64,000 bases of DNA from Anaeramoeba flamelloides (Eukaryota; Metamonada; Anaeramoebidae): contig JANTQA010000032.1 of assembly GCA_027625915.1 (NCBI GenBank), forward strand, positions 4,464,001 to 4,528,000. Reading direction: 5' to 3'. Positions within the stretch are counted from its first letter, which is position 1, and each line of letters begins with the position of its first letter. The notes under the pieces are model-generated. The model made no database searches, was not told the DNA's origin, and worked only from the letters and a program-made list of their open reading frames with translations. Shown here in pieces: positions 33,061-45,000 of this stretch. Both the position numbers and the translations under genes were made by a program.

Positions 33061-33271
33061 CAGCCAGTTGCTCTTTTAAGACACAAACTGTCAACGAAAA
33101 AGAAGGCACTAGAAAAAAAACTCAAAGTAAATCTACTAAATTCAAATTTTAGTAAAATAATTTGTATAAAAAAAAATTCCTTTATTTGAAATTTTATTGT
33201 ACCTTAATTTGAGATTTTTTTTGTGCCTTAATTTTCGTTGAAAGTTTGTGTCTTAAAAGTGGAACTAACTG
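33061..33271. mobile_element. MITE, CAGTCAGTT family, copy C
   Basis: Starts CAGCCAGTTGCTCTTTTAAG after a TA. The right end carries GTCTTAAAAGTGGAACTAAC. About 211 bp; the right TA has decayed. Confidence 0.8.
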
Positions 33272-33772
33272 ATGAAATTTTAATTTTTCTGTTGAAATTT
33301 GATGAAAATTAGGAAAAACATTATTGATCCAAAAAAATCCAGATTATCAGAACAAAAGAAGTAAAATTTTAATAGTAATTATTTTTGCCTCCGACTGAAA
33401 ATTCATTACAGATGGTAACGTAGTTTCTTAATAATTTGATAGAAAATTCTGTAACACTTTGAAATAAATAGGAAAGTACCCATCATCCTTGTATTTGGAT
33501 TTTAAAGACAAATTGTTAATTTTAATTCTCTGATAAAAATATTTGACCCAATATAAAAAGTTTCAAAATAATTATCTAAACATTAATATTTAAAAAAGAT
33601 CTCTTGACTGAACATTCTTTTAAAAAATATAATGTTTTTTAGACATCAACATAATATCCAAAAATCATACAGTTTCAATATTTGTTAAGGGGTTAGTATG
33701 TTTTTACATTAAAATGAAATCTTTAAAATTTAATAAATTTTAATTTTATTTTTAATTTGTGTTTTGGTTTAT

Positions 33773-33910
33773 GGAATAGATGAAAAAACATTATTTTAAT
33801 AATATATTAATTTGAGTACATTTTTTGAAATCAAAATATTATAAAACTATTTTGGAAAAAAATCGACTCAAATCAATGTATTTTTAAAATAATTTTTTCT
33901 CATCTATTCC
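33773..33910. mobile_element. Short inverted-repeat element (138 bp)
   Basis: Arms of about 45 bp: GGAATAGATGAAAAAACATT on the left and, on the right, its inverse ending CTCATCTATTCC. Inner ATTTGAGT and ACTCAAAT also pair. No sibling was found in this window. Confidence 0.8.
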
Positions 33911-33929
33911 AACAGAAAAAATACAAATA

Positions 33930-34458
33930 ACCCCCGTTACAAAAATTTGGACACACCCAAAATCAAAAATAGGCATAAAAAAACCCTCAATTTATTTTAT
34001 TTTCCCAAACCTAATATAACACCACATTTAAGTTACACAGTATTAATGTTTTAATAAGTAATCATTTTAACCCAAATAAAAGAAAAAAAATATAAAACTC
34101 AAAAATAAAAATAGGTGTGTCCAAAATAATGAAACGAGCTGGAACAAAAATGTATTGGTAAAATTGTTGAAATTTCAAAAACAATTATTGATCGATAAAA
34201 TGATAAGATACCATCTACCAATTGTATGTGATTTTCCAATTTAACAAACTCAAGACTAACCTTCTATCAACCATTGAAAAAAAATTTCGAGATCTAACGA
34301 AACAGATTAAATAACTGCAAAAAAAGAAATGAAAACAAAACAAAAAGACAAAAAATGAAATAGTTTGTAAAATCAAAATTCTTTCCAATTTGAATGTAAA
34401 TTGTTGTAATGATGTTCTTTCAACTGTTTAAACTGTGTCGAAATTTTGGAATCTAGTT
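33930..34458 (+). mobile_element. Tc1/mariner-like element, copy b
   Basis: About 530 bp. The inverted ends are ACCCCCGTTACAAAAATTTG on the left and GAAATTTTGGAATCTAGTTT on the right, with TA at the edges. The internal CIGKIVEISKTIIDR resembles a Tc1/mariner helix-turn-helix. No DDE catalytic region remains. Confidence 0.8.
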
Positions 34459-34548
34459 TATATATATATATATATATACATTCTTAAATATTATAGAATA
34501 AATAATAATTAAACCCGATTTATAATTATTTTTTAAGTATTTATAATA

Positions 34549-34743
34549 CATTCAGTTCTACTTTTAAGACACAAACTTTAAACAAAATTAAGTCATAGAA
34601 AAATCTCAAATTAAAAAATATTTTTTGCAATTTTTTTTTACACAAATTTTTTAACTAGAATTCCAAATTTTGTGCCTTAATTGGAGATTTTTATTGTTTC
34701 TTAATTTTCATTGAAAATTTTGTCTTAAATTTCAAACTGACTT
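34549..34743. mobile_element. MITE, CAGTCAGTT family, copy D
   Basis: About 195 bp, TA-flanked. The left end reads CATTCAGTTCTACTTTTAAG; the right end has TCTTAAATTTCAAACTGAC. Confidence 0.8.
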
Positions 34744-34789
34744 TAAATAATATTTTTAAAACATGAAAAAACAATTTTCAAAAAAAAAA

Positions 34790-36160
34790 ATTAAATGATT
34801 TGCTAATTTTCCACTGTTTGATATCCACTTGTAAAAAAACATTGGTAAATAAAAAAATCTTTCAACACTAATAATTTTTCAAGATATTTTACTATTTAAG
34901 TCGATATTTACAATTTTTCAGTTTCTGTTAATTTTTTTTCATATTTAATAAGTAATAAATTTGAAAACATTTTGGCGAATATAAAAAGGATATTTTATAA
35001 TATCTTTTAATTATTTTTTAAATTTAATAAATTTATTTTAAATAGGTAACCAATTAATATGCCAATTAAAGAATTAGTTATTGATTTGTATTGGAAAAAA
35101 AAATATTTTTTATTTTTTTGGTTAGATTTTAAAAAAAACTGTAGTTAACTTTTACAGAATTTACAAGAATTGATGAAAATCTTTGATTCTAATCCATTAT
35201 TTTGAATTCTTGAATAGCTGGGTACTCTAAAGCACTTGGCGGACACTTTCTTTAGGTTTATTTTTAATTTTCGAAAGTAAAGGAAAATTTTTATTCATCT
35301 TTTTTGAATTCTGTAAAACAGTGGACACTCTAGTTCAGCTTTTCATTAGGTTTTCAGTTATTTAAATGAAATAAAGTTAAATTAATATCGATTTTTCTCT
35401 ATTCTTTTAAATCCTGGAAAAACTGCCGTTAGCTTTTTTTTAATTTGTCAAATCAAAAGAAAATTTTTGAAATTTTCTATTAATTTCTTAAATTAAAAAA
35501 AGCGCTGTTAAGTTTTCTTGAGTTTTCTGTTTATTTGGAAAATCGATAGATTTTCGTTAGATTTTTTTGAGTTTTATATTTATTTTGAAAATCAATAGAT
35601 TTTCTTTAGGTTTTTTTTACTTTAGAAATAAAATAGAAAACCTCAAAAAAACCTAGAACATTTAACAAATAAAACAGAAAACTTCAAGAAAACCGCGATT
35701 AGGTGATCCAAAATTCAAAAAAAATGCAATTAGGTTTTCCAAAATTTTAAATATTTGAGTTAAATCTTTGATTTTACTCTATTCTTTTGAACTCTTGAAA
35801 ACCTAGGAACTTTAGATACACTAAATATTCATCTTTAGTATTTTTTTTTTCTCGATTTCAGTTTTATTAGTAGAGTACAGTATTTTCAAAACTATGAGTT
35901 CTTATCTATTAAAGTAAATATCTCCAAGCTGAATGAAACTATAATTCATCCATCAGTTTATTGGAATTATTCTTCCTCCAAAAACACCTTTTTTTCACAA
36001 CTAGTGATCTTTCAAAAAACGTGTTAATACGAATTACAAAAATAAATATAATGCCTCAAATATTGTGAAGTTCTGGAGTGTTGGTTATATTGTAAATAAA
36101 CTTTATTATCAAACAAATAAATTTTAATTCCAAGTCTCAGTTTCTTCAAACTTGAAATTT
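34790..36160 (-). mobile_element. Hairpin-array element, near-complete copy
   Basis: The left flank 34790-35120 (TAATTTTTCAAGATATTTTA and the CAATTAATATGCC region), the hairpin array 35125-35830 and the right flank 35835-36160 (AGTATTTTCAAAACTATGAG, AATATAATGCCTCAAATATT) align in order with 18155-19672. Flanks are moderately diverged and array contents are different. Confidence 0.8.
35125..35830. repeat. Hairpin array
   Basis: Mixed and partly decayed A, B and C modules, for example TTTTTCTTGAGTTTTCTG-like arms near 35515-35540 and AAACCTCAAAAAAACCTAG near 35638-35660. Linkers include GGGTACTCTAAAGCACTTGG near 35219-35238. Confidence 0.75.
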
Positions 36161-36902
36161 TCTCTTTTATTTTTTCATCAAGAAACCAACTTAAAAATAT
36201 TTTTGAGAATTGCTTAAATCAATAAGTAGTTCAAGAATTTTCCATTAATTCGTTCTTATAAGATATGAATATTCTTTATTAATTTGATGTACTACTCTTC
36301 AAAAGGTACAATTCCTAATTTATTAAGCAATTCAAAAAAGGTATTATTTTTCATCCCCTTAAAGAAACATCAAGTCAGAAACCTTTTTGAAAGAATGCCA
36401 AGTTTACAAGTTATTATTTACAAGTTTGACAAGAGAAGATCGTAATACACCATGACAAGAATAGCACAATCCATACAAATACTTTCAAGATCTTTCCGAA
36501 CTTTCAGACTAACAGTTTGAAAGATTTTAGTTTCTAAATATTCTTTCATATTTTTTCAAATTTCATCTACTCAACAAAAACTTTAAAAAATTAAAAAAAA
36601 GGGTAAAAAATAATAATTAACAACCAAATAACAATTTGAATTTAATTCAAATTTTAGAAAGTTCTATCAAAAAGTAAAACATTTGTTAACTTTCAATAAC
36701 CTGAAACTCTTTTTTATGAAAACCAAAAATTGGAAAGTTGTTTGAATTACATGTTTTAAAAGTTTGAATTGTAAAAACTTATTAATTTAAAGTTTTTGAA
36801 TTTTGATCTGTAATTCCTTTCATAATTAATAACAATTTCAAAAAACAAAAGTGTTGTGAAGTAAAAAAAATGACTTCAATTTATGTACTATTTTTGTCAT
36901 GA
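36161..36902. other. Intergenic, no feature recognised
   Basis: No gene or clear repeat, apart from scattered CTTTCAAA words shared with the next element. Confidence 0.4.
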
Positions 36903-37037
36903 CACTACAAAAAATCTTATGACTTTTATCAAGCTTTTAGTCTTTTCACAACTTTCAAACACTTTCAGACACCTTGAAAGTGAAAGTGCTTTGCAAAGCT
37001 GATAAGCTTAGTCAAAGTCATAAGATTTTTTGTTGTG
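36903..37037. mobile_element. Short inverted-repeat element at phosphatase start
   Basis: About 135 bp with arms CACTACAAAAAATCTTATGA on the left and TCATAAGATTTTTTGTTGTG on the right, and internal AAGCTTTTAGTC/TAAGCTTAGTC parts. It ends 33 bases before the phosphatase ATG, so it may supply its core promoter or 5' leader. Confidence 0.75.
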
Positions 37038-37070
37038 AACTCAAAAATGCTTTTTTCATTTTTTTTAAAA

Positions 37071-38664
37071 ATGTTCAAAATAAATCTTTTTGTTTTGTTT
37101 CTACTGATTTTTATAATTGCTCGATCAGATCGTGTTCTTAAATTAGTACAAGTGCACACAAGGTTCACTTTTAATTCCACCAATTAAACAGAAAAAAAAA
37201 AAAAAAAAAAACTCTTGAACAAAGAAAAGGTAACCCCAAAAAAAGTTGTCTTTCAAAAAAGAAAAAACTTTCAACAAAGGAATTTCAATAAATTTTCCTA
37301 GACAAACATTTTCAGAAAAAATGTTCCTTAACAACAAAGAGCATTTTAAAAACCAGAATAACAAAACTAAACAATTTGATAAAAAACAACTTTGGGCTCG
37401 CTTTTCTTCACACCAAAGAATCGAATTTTTTTCTTACTTTCTTTTCTCATCGATCCACCCAAAATTAAACAAAAAAAAAATTCTTACGCTTACTAAATCT
37501 TTTTTACAAATGTTTAGGCATGGCGATCGAACAGCACTGTACCGGCTCACAAAAGAGGCAGTTTATAATTGTACTTCTGAAACGTACACTGCACCATCCC
37601 TCAGCAATCAGGATCCACAGTATATCAACAGGCTTTATCGAAAGCGATATCTCAACAAGAGGGAATATTTTTATGGGAATTGTGGGAGAGGGCAATTGAC
37701 CAGTCTTGGCGTCGAAGAGCATCGCTCGTTAGGCGAAGATTTAAGACAGGCATACATTGTTGAAAACAAATTCCTCCCAGAAAAGCTGAACACGTCTCTC
37801 ATTTCAATCCTTTCAACAGACGTCCACAGAACAATCAAATCTGCAGAGTCCCTGCAATTGGGCCTCTACCCCCCCGAGGAAGCCAATGGCAACGAGATTA
37901 AAAGTGTGATTGATCTTGGGACCACGGACTACATGAGCTCATTTATCTCTGTCAATTGGGATCGTTGCCCACGCATTTCCGAAATCTATTATGACACGAA
38001 AAAGACCGAGATGTGGAAAGAGCATGAAGAATCAAAGCAGGAATTGGCCGACAAAGTCAACAAGGCCTTTGGTGTCGATGACCTTATGGGCTTCACCTTG
38101 GGCCACATTTCCGATACACTGTGGGTTCGCAAGATGCATGGCCTCGGATTACCGGAGGGGATCGATGACGACACATTGACACAGCTAAGAGACGAAATGT
38201 CCTGGGAGTATAACGCGCAATACGGAAACGAGACACTCTACACCTTGGACTCTGCTTTATTAATCAACCGCATGGTGAGCAATATCGACAAGGCATTAAA
38301 CAATGAGATCGAGACCAAGTTCTTCCACTTTTCCGGGCACGACTCAACCGTTGCGCCCTTTATGATGGCAATCAAAGCTGTGAAAAAGGTCATTTATCCA
38401 CAATACGCTTCGAATGTAAGGATCGAAACTTGGGTCGACGGCGAAGACGCGTTCATTAGAGTTTTATATAACGGGGAAGAATTTTTGACAGACGGTTGTG
38501 CAGATGTTTTTTGTGATTATGAAACATGGAAAAAGTTAGTGGCAAGTTATGACATCAATAATTGGGAGAAGGACTGCCAAGCTACAACATCGGAATTTGC
38601 ACAAATGACCCATTCGAAAATAAAAGAAGGCCAAGTTTACTGGGAAAATCCTTTGGGTTATTAA
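37071..38664 (+). CDS. Histidine acid phosphatase, secreted or lysosomal
   Basis: Two exons, 37071-37162 and 37518-38664, 412 residues. Exon 1 encodes a signal peptide (MFKINLFVLFLLIFIIARS) and the first strand RVLKLVQVHT. The Arg codon is split AG|G across a 355-bp intron (donor GTTCAC, acceptor TTTAG), giving VHTR-HGDRTALYRL. The catalytic RHGxR is at 31-35, STDxxRT at 130-136 and the proton-donor HD at 305-306 (SGHDSTVAPF). The NCGRGQLTSLG segment resembles the PXYLP1/ACPL2-like branch of histidine phosphatase clade 2. These enzymes hydrolyse phosphomonoesters through a phosphohistidine in the lumen or outside the cell. Three N-glycosylation sequons (NCT, NTS, NET) fit that. The frame stays open through part of the intron back to 37246, but that reading has no signal peptide and lacks the LKLVQVHTR strand. 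Codons are G+C-rich compared with neighbours. Confidence 0.92.
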
Positions 38665-39144
38665 TAAATAAAAGACTTTTGACACTTTTTGTTCACTTTT
38701 AAACTCCTTCAAAAAGTTTCATATTATTTTTTATTTTTATTTGGTTACTTGAAAATTTTTCATTAAGAAAGACCAAATTCCATTTTTTTTTAGACTTCCC
38801 AATTAAAACACTTCCAAATATATAATAATATATATATTTTTTTTCTTATGAATTTTTTATATTTTCTTTTTGGTTATTTTTTTATTGTCAAAATTCGAAT
38901 CCTTTGAACTATAATAATGTTATTTTCAGATTTTGCTTTCATTCATCAACTGGACAATTCAAGTCAATACTTTTCGTATCCAACAAGATCCTAAAAACTT
39001 TGAAACTTGACAAATTATTTAAACAGATATTCTTATGTTTCTGAGAAGAATAAAATAAAAAAAAAATCTTGCAATCTATGCAAAAAAATAACATAACTCA
39101 GAAATAGATGAAGATATCAATCATTTTTTCGGGAATTCGTGTTG
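38665..39144. other. Intergenic, no feature recognised
   Basis: The 3' flank of the phosphatase; a short TA run near 38820-38838. Confidence 0.5.
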
Positions 39145-39710
39145 TAGAGTGTCGTAGAGTACCGTCAAGTGCCTAGGTTTTCCGGAATTCAAAAGAATAG
39201 AGTAAAATCAAAGATTTAACTCAATTCTTTAAAATTTTGGAAAACCGAATTGCTTTTTTTTTGAATTTTGGATCACCTAATGGCCGTAATTCTTAAGGTT
39301 TTCTGTTTTATTTGTAAAATGTTCTTGGTTTTTTTGAGGTTTTCTATTTTATTTGGAAAATCAAAAGAAAACTCAAAAAAACCTAACGAAAATCTATTGA
39401 TTTTACAAATAAACAAAAAACTTAAGAAATACCAAGAGTGTGTTTCCAGAATTTACAGGAATAGAGTAAAATATAAGATTTTACTCAATTTTTTTTTGAA
39501 TTATGGAAAACCTAACGAAAAGTGAAAGTCAAGTGCCTAGGTTTTCCAGAATTAAAAAGAATAAAGTAAAATCAAATATATTTTACTTTATTCTTTTGAA
39601 TTCTGGAAAACCTAAACGCAGTTTTTTAAACTTTTTTGGAATAAATAAAATTTATTAAATTTTACTGTTTGTTACAAAAATTAATAAAAAAACTAACGGC
39701 TGTAAGAGGA
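39145..39710. repeat. Free-standing hairpin array
   Basis: Opens with GTAGAGTGTCGTAGAGTACC then GTCAAGTGCCTAGG. Contains a B module (39175-39246), nested A-like arms (about 39295-39430), B modules near 39440-39515 and, nearly perfect, 39539-39613 (one mismatch in 34-bp arms), and a C module to about 39700. The two conserved flanks of the hairpin-array element are not recognisable here. Confidence 0.85.
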
Positions 39711-42000
39711 AATAAATTTTATTCCATTCAAAATAATAAAAAAATGAATAAATTTTTAATTTTTCATAAAAAAAAGAATTTATACAAAAATCTTGAGAAA
39801 CTTGAATCATTAAATTATTTTGAATAGATGAAATCGATTTTAAGATATTTTTAAAAATCTTGGTTTTAGTTAATTAACATAGGAGTCAAGATGATTTATC
39901 TCTTTATTAAGCTTTATTTATTTATTTTTTGATAAAAAACCATTTTTATTAATGACTGTAAAGTTTTTCTGGGTATTTTTTCTAAGAATAAATTTTACAT
40001 AATATTTTTGATATTTTTTTTTGTAAATTTGATTCTGATAAATTGTTATATTTCACAGCAAAATATAAAGTGGTTTATTTTTTTGTTAGATTGAGGTTAT
40101 TAATCATTTTTTTTTTTTTACTTTTTTTTTTTTACAAATGTGCTTAGTTTATAATTCTTTTGATAATAAATAATATTAATATCTATTTAAGCCATTTACA
40201 AAAGTTCAGAATTGGAGAAATGAATATTTAGAGAATATAATGAATGAAAAATCGTTAAAAGTACAGTTTTAATTTTTAAATGATTTTTTTAATCAAATTA
40301 TCTAGATAATTCTTTCAAACTATTACTTGGGTTAAAAGAACCATTTTCAATTAATCTAAATACAACTGGAGAGCTGAAAAAAAATTAATTCTCTTAATGA
40401 AACTTTTTAATCATATTGTGAAAAAAGTGTACTTTTTTATTAATTGTAAAAATTACTTTTCATCTTTCATTGTGTTTTACTCTTCATACATCAGTTTAAT
40501 TGTTTTTTTATAGAGCTTGGTTATACAACTTGTTTATTAAATATGTTTAACTCAAAATGGAACTTCAAAAATAAATATTTCAACTTTATTATTACGAATC
40601 AACCAAAATTAGATAGTTTAGAAATACGAAAAATTTTAAACTCCGTATTAGAGTCGATAGTCATAAACTAAATACCTGACCAAAATATAAATTTTTGAAA
40701 TAAATAATATGTTAAAACACATTTTAGAACTCCATTCATTGGGGTCTATGGAACAAAATTTCTCGATTTCATTAGAAAATTAAAATTGTTGAAAATAAGA
40801 TTTTTTAACTTTCTTGTATATTCTTTTGAAAAGAAATTATATATCTTCATATTCTTAAAGTTAATTTGAAGTTTCAAATCATTTTTTTTTTTTTTTTCAA
40901 ATTGACTTTTTTAAATAAAAAAAAGAAATGAAAACAGAACAATTCAGCAAAATGTAAAATACAAAAAAAAAAAAATTTACAAAATAATGTAAAAATGATC
41001 AGATCCTAAAATAGACAATTTATTTTGAGAGAAGAATAATGCATTATACCCAAAGAATATGAATTATTTCTTCAATAAAAACTAGGTATCCTAGACTGAA
41101 AAAAATGTTTTGAATGCGGATAAATTTAAATAAATGATCAAAAATTTTTGTTCTCGGAAAAAATTTGGCTCTGTGTTGAGAAATAAGACTGGGAAATTAA
41201 ATTTTAAAGGGAGAAAATTTTGGGTGATTTATTTTCCATTAAAGAAAGTTTTTTTTACTCTTTATGTGGAGTATTTTATAAACGTAATTATTAAAAAACT
41301 TTATAAAATTGGTTTGACTTGAGAAAGAGTCTTTCTCTTTAGTTGTTTTAAAATTTAAGGTTAGAAAGATTACAAAAATTTAAATTGAGTATCTAATTTT
41401 ATCTAATATTGTTGAATTTATCAGTATTTAAAACTCCGGTAAAAAAATTCCAAAATCAAAAATGAAATAAAAATTTTGAGAAATTTATTTGAATTTATCA
41501 ATATCTTATTCTCTTTTTTACAATTCCTAAATCTGTCTTTCATTTAAGATTTTTCTTTCAAACAAAATAAATAAACATATCTCAACTAAAAAAGTACTAA
41601 AGAAATAAAAAGAAAGCAAAAATTATAATCCCAAATTTGAAAAAAGTCTTTTTTTCAAAAAAAGGAAAATGAAAGTGAAAATTTTTTCCCATTTATTTTT
41701 CAATTACTCCTGACAAGCAAATTATCATTTTATTCCAATTATGCAATTACAAATACTTTAAGTTGGTTTCTATAAAACTATTATTATTTTCTTTCTGATC
41801 AAACAAAACATTAATAAAAGAAGTAAAAAAAACAATTGCAAAATAATTTTTTTAATTTGTAATTTCTAGGCTATTAAAAACATAAACGACTCCCTCTATC
41901 TTTTAATAGTCACTTTCCCAAATTTGAATTAATTAGTAAAAATTCATAATCATTTTTTACTTTTTTATTTCTTCTTCGGCTTTTGTTTTTCTTTTGCTTG
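39711..42000. other. Intergenic, little recognisable
   Basis: A half-end of the GAAAATTTTCAC MITE family lies near 41665-41715. The rest is A+T-rich without a supportable gene. The T-rich 41955-42000 stretch directly precedes the proposed epsin start. Confidence 0.4.
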
Positions 42001-45000
42001 ATGAGTAATTTCCCAAAAAAAATGTTTGTATTTTAAAATTCAGATCACATTTTGATAAATAACAAATCCTACCCACTGAGATTATTATTGAAAATTGATT
42101 TGTTTCTTTCTCATCTTTTCACTAAAAAACAACAATAATCCAAAAAAAACAAGAACAAAATTTGTTAAAAAATTAAGTGATACAGAATTACTGGTACGAG
42201 AAGCAACAAAAAATGAAGACTGGGCAACAGACACTCAATTGTTATCAAAAATAGCAAGTTTAACCTATTCAAAGTACTATGAAAACCTTTTTTTAAATGT
42301 TTAAAAATATTGCAAAAAAATCTTTTTGTGATCATTCTAATTGTCTTTTTCTTTTTTTTTTTTTTTTTTTTTTTTTATTGTGATTCTGTTTATTTTCCCA
42401 TTATTTATCCAATTTGTTTCGAACTATTTAAAAAGTTCTAAATGTTTAAAGATTATGAACCAAATTTCTATTCGTTTAAATGAGTCCGTGAAATACTGGA
42501 GAAGAATATATAAAGTAAATTTTTCTTTTATTTTTATTGTATTTTTTTTTTTCTTTTTTATTTACTTTTTTCTTCTTCTTTCTTTTTTCTTCCAACTTGT
42601 TTGTCAATATTTTATAAATGGAACTTTTATTCTCTCCAATTGAAAAAATTAAAATTTGTGAATGAGAAAAATATTCTGTTTCAACCAGATCCTATTTTTT
42701 GCAAAAAAAAAAAATTGTAAAAAACACCTTTTACTACCTCCCAAATATGATGGTAAAAAAATTCAAATTTTATATTGTACATGTTCTCGTATTTAATTGT
42801 ATGAAAGTTCAATTTTCAAAAGTAAATCAAAGATTCAATTAATTTGAATTCAAAATTCAAAATGCCCCCTACAAAACAAAGAAAAACAAAAACAAAAAAA
42901 AGTAAATACAGTACTTTTAAAAAAGTAAATACACAAAGTTTTCAAAGTGTTGCTCTGGTTGCTTAAAAAGAGTCGAGTTAAACAGTTTGAGTTCGGTTAG
43001 TGTTAAAAAAGTGATAACTAATAGTTTTTGAAAGCGTTGGACAAACTGCTTAAAACATTGAATTAGACAGCTTGAAGATCCACTTATAAAACTGTAATTC
43101 CTGACTTTTTTTAAACAGTCGTAATTGAAAAATAATTACAGCCATTTCATTGATTGGTCGACTTTTTGTACTGATACATTTACAAAATTTACAATTAAAA
43201 GACGATTTTGGGTTTTGTTTGTAGGAGAGCGTAACACTTAATTGAATGCTAATTCCATTTTAGACATATAGTTTCTTTTTTTTTGATCTACAAACAGTTT
43301 TTTTGTTGGGATTAACTTGATGAATATAAAATCACAGATTTCTTTTTTGGGGTAATTTCACTCACAAGCCATTCTTTTTTGTAAAAATACCTTTCGTACT
43401 TGCTTCTCAAACCTTCACTAAAAGGGTTCAAAAAATTTTCAAGAGGGTATTAAGGGTTGTCCTAATTTTGTGATAAGTGAATATCACTTTTATGGCAAAA
43501 AGCATATTTTTAGACTTAAAAGAATGTTGAGTCAATATATCTCTTTCAAAATTTAAAAATTTGGGTTTTTTTTTTTCCTTTTTTATTGAAACCTAATTCA
43601 TTTGCAAAATTTTTTTTTTATTTTAAGATCTATAGTTACTTCGTAAAAACACGTTACTCGAATGCTATTGAAACATTGAGAAATGGTCGTAGAGAAATAA
43701 TATTGATTTCGATTGGAATTTTTTTTGGATCTTCCAATTTAAGATCAAAATAAACCATGTTATTTTTCTTAAAATGTGACTTAAAGAATTTTAAATTTTT
43801 CAATTTTAAAGAAAATCTATTGATTTGATAAGATTTATTTCAGGCGGATATCAGTTAAAATATTCAATCTTTATTATTCTACTTATTTATTATTTGTTTT
43901 TCAAGGGTCTATTATAAAAAATAATTGATATTTTAAAATTTTTATTGGGTACCTTTGACTGAAACAAAGTTTATTTAAACCCTCAGAGAATATTAAATTT
44001 TAATACCCATTCAGGTCCCAACTCCAATTTTATTCTTTTTAGATAGTATTGAACCTTAATGAAGTGTTTTGATATTTGATTACTCTGAATTTCTTTTGAC
44101 CTTTTTTTTTACTAGTACGTAATTAAAGTATAAAAACAGAAAAATTGTCTTTTTTCAGAAATATTTTTTTAAATTTTATTTTTTTAGAACTTATTTTTCT
44201 GCATTTCGAAAATTACTTTCAAACATTAACTATTATATTAACACACCAAAATAATCTATTCTAAATAATCCATAAAAGAGAACTTTAATAAGGTTATTTT
44301 TAAATTAGTAAATGAAATTTTATTTTTAAGTTTCAGAATATTGTAAGAATTATAAGTTGAAAAAAAGCCAAAGGATCTTTCTCAGAAATTATTTAAAAAT
44401 GATATTTTAAAAAAATTTAAGGAAGCAAGAACATTTTACCATTTTGAAAAATTTTGATTGTGTAAATCTTACTGAAAAATATTTTGAGTACCACCAGATA
44501 TTGAAATTTTGAAACCAAAACACCATTCGCTATTCTATTTGTGAAAAGAAAACGAACCTCAAAGGAATTCAGACTTGAAAATTTCATTTTTCGATTTTTT
44601 CAACATTTTTTTTGATTAAATTTTTGGTTTTATTAAATTTTTGTTTTGGATCTATATATGTGTTTATACAAACGAGCGAAATTAATCAAACCGTAAACGA
44701 AAAAAATATACCCATTAAGGTGTGTATTTGAAACAAATATTTTCTTTTAGAAGACCAAACATGAAAGATCACCCTTCCAAATAAATTTGTTGGAATCGAG
44801 ATTGAAAAAAAAAAAAAACCAAGCCTATTTTTGAAGATTTTTTTTCTGCTTTATCTTCTTAATTTGTATGAATCCCAAAAAAATTATTGCCTTGGATCTC
44901 TCGCCCCATTCTTATTTATTATTTATTACAATAAACCTGTTTTTCACAAATTTTCTTTCAAAATTCCAATTTCAAATATTTTTATCAAATCAAGACTACA

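Noticed and set aside
37246-37517. N-terminal 90 codons of the long phosphatase frame
   Set aside because: They cover most of an intron. The exon at 37071-37162 gives the family's correct start and a signal peptide.
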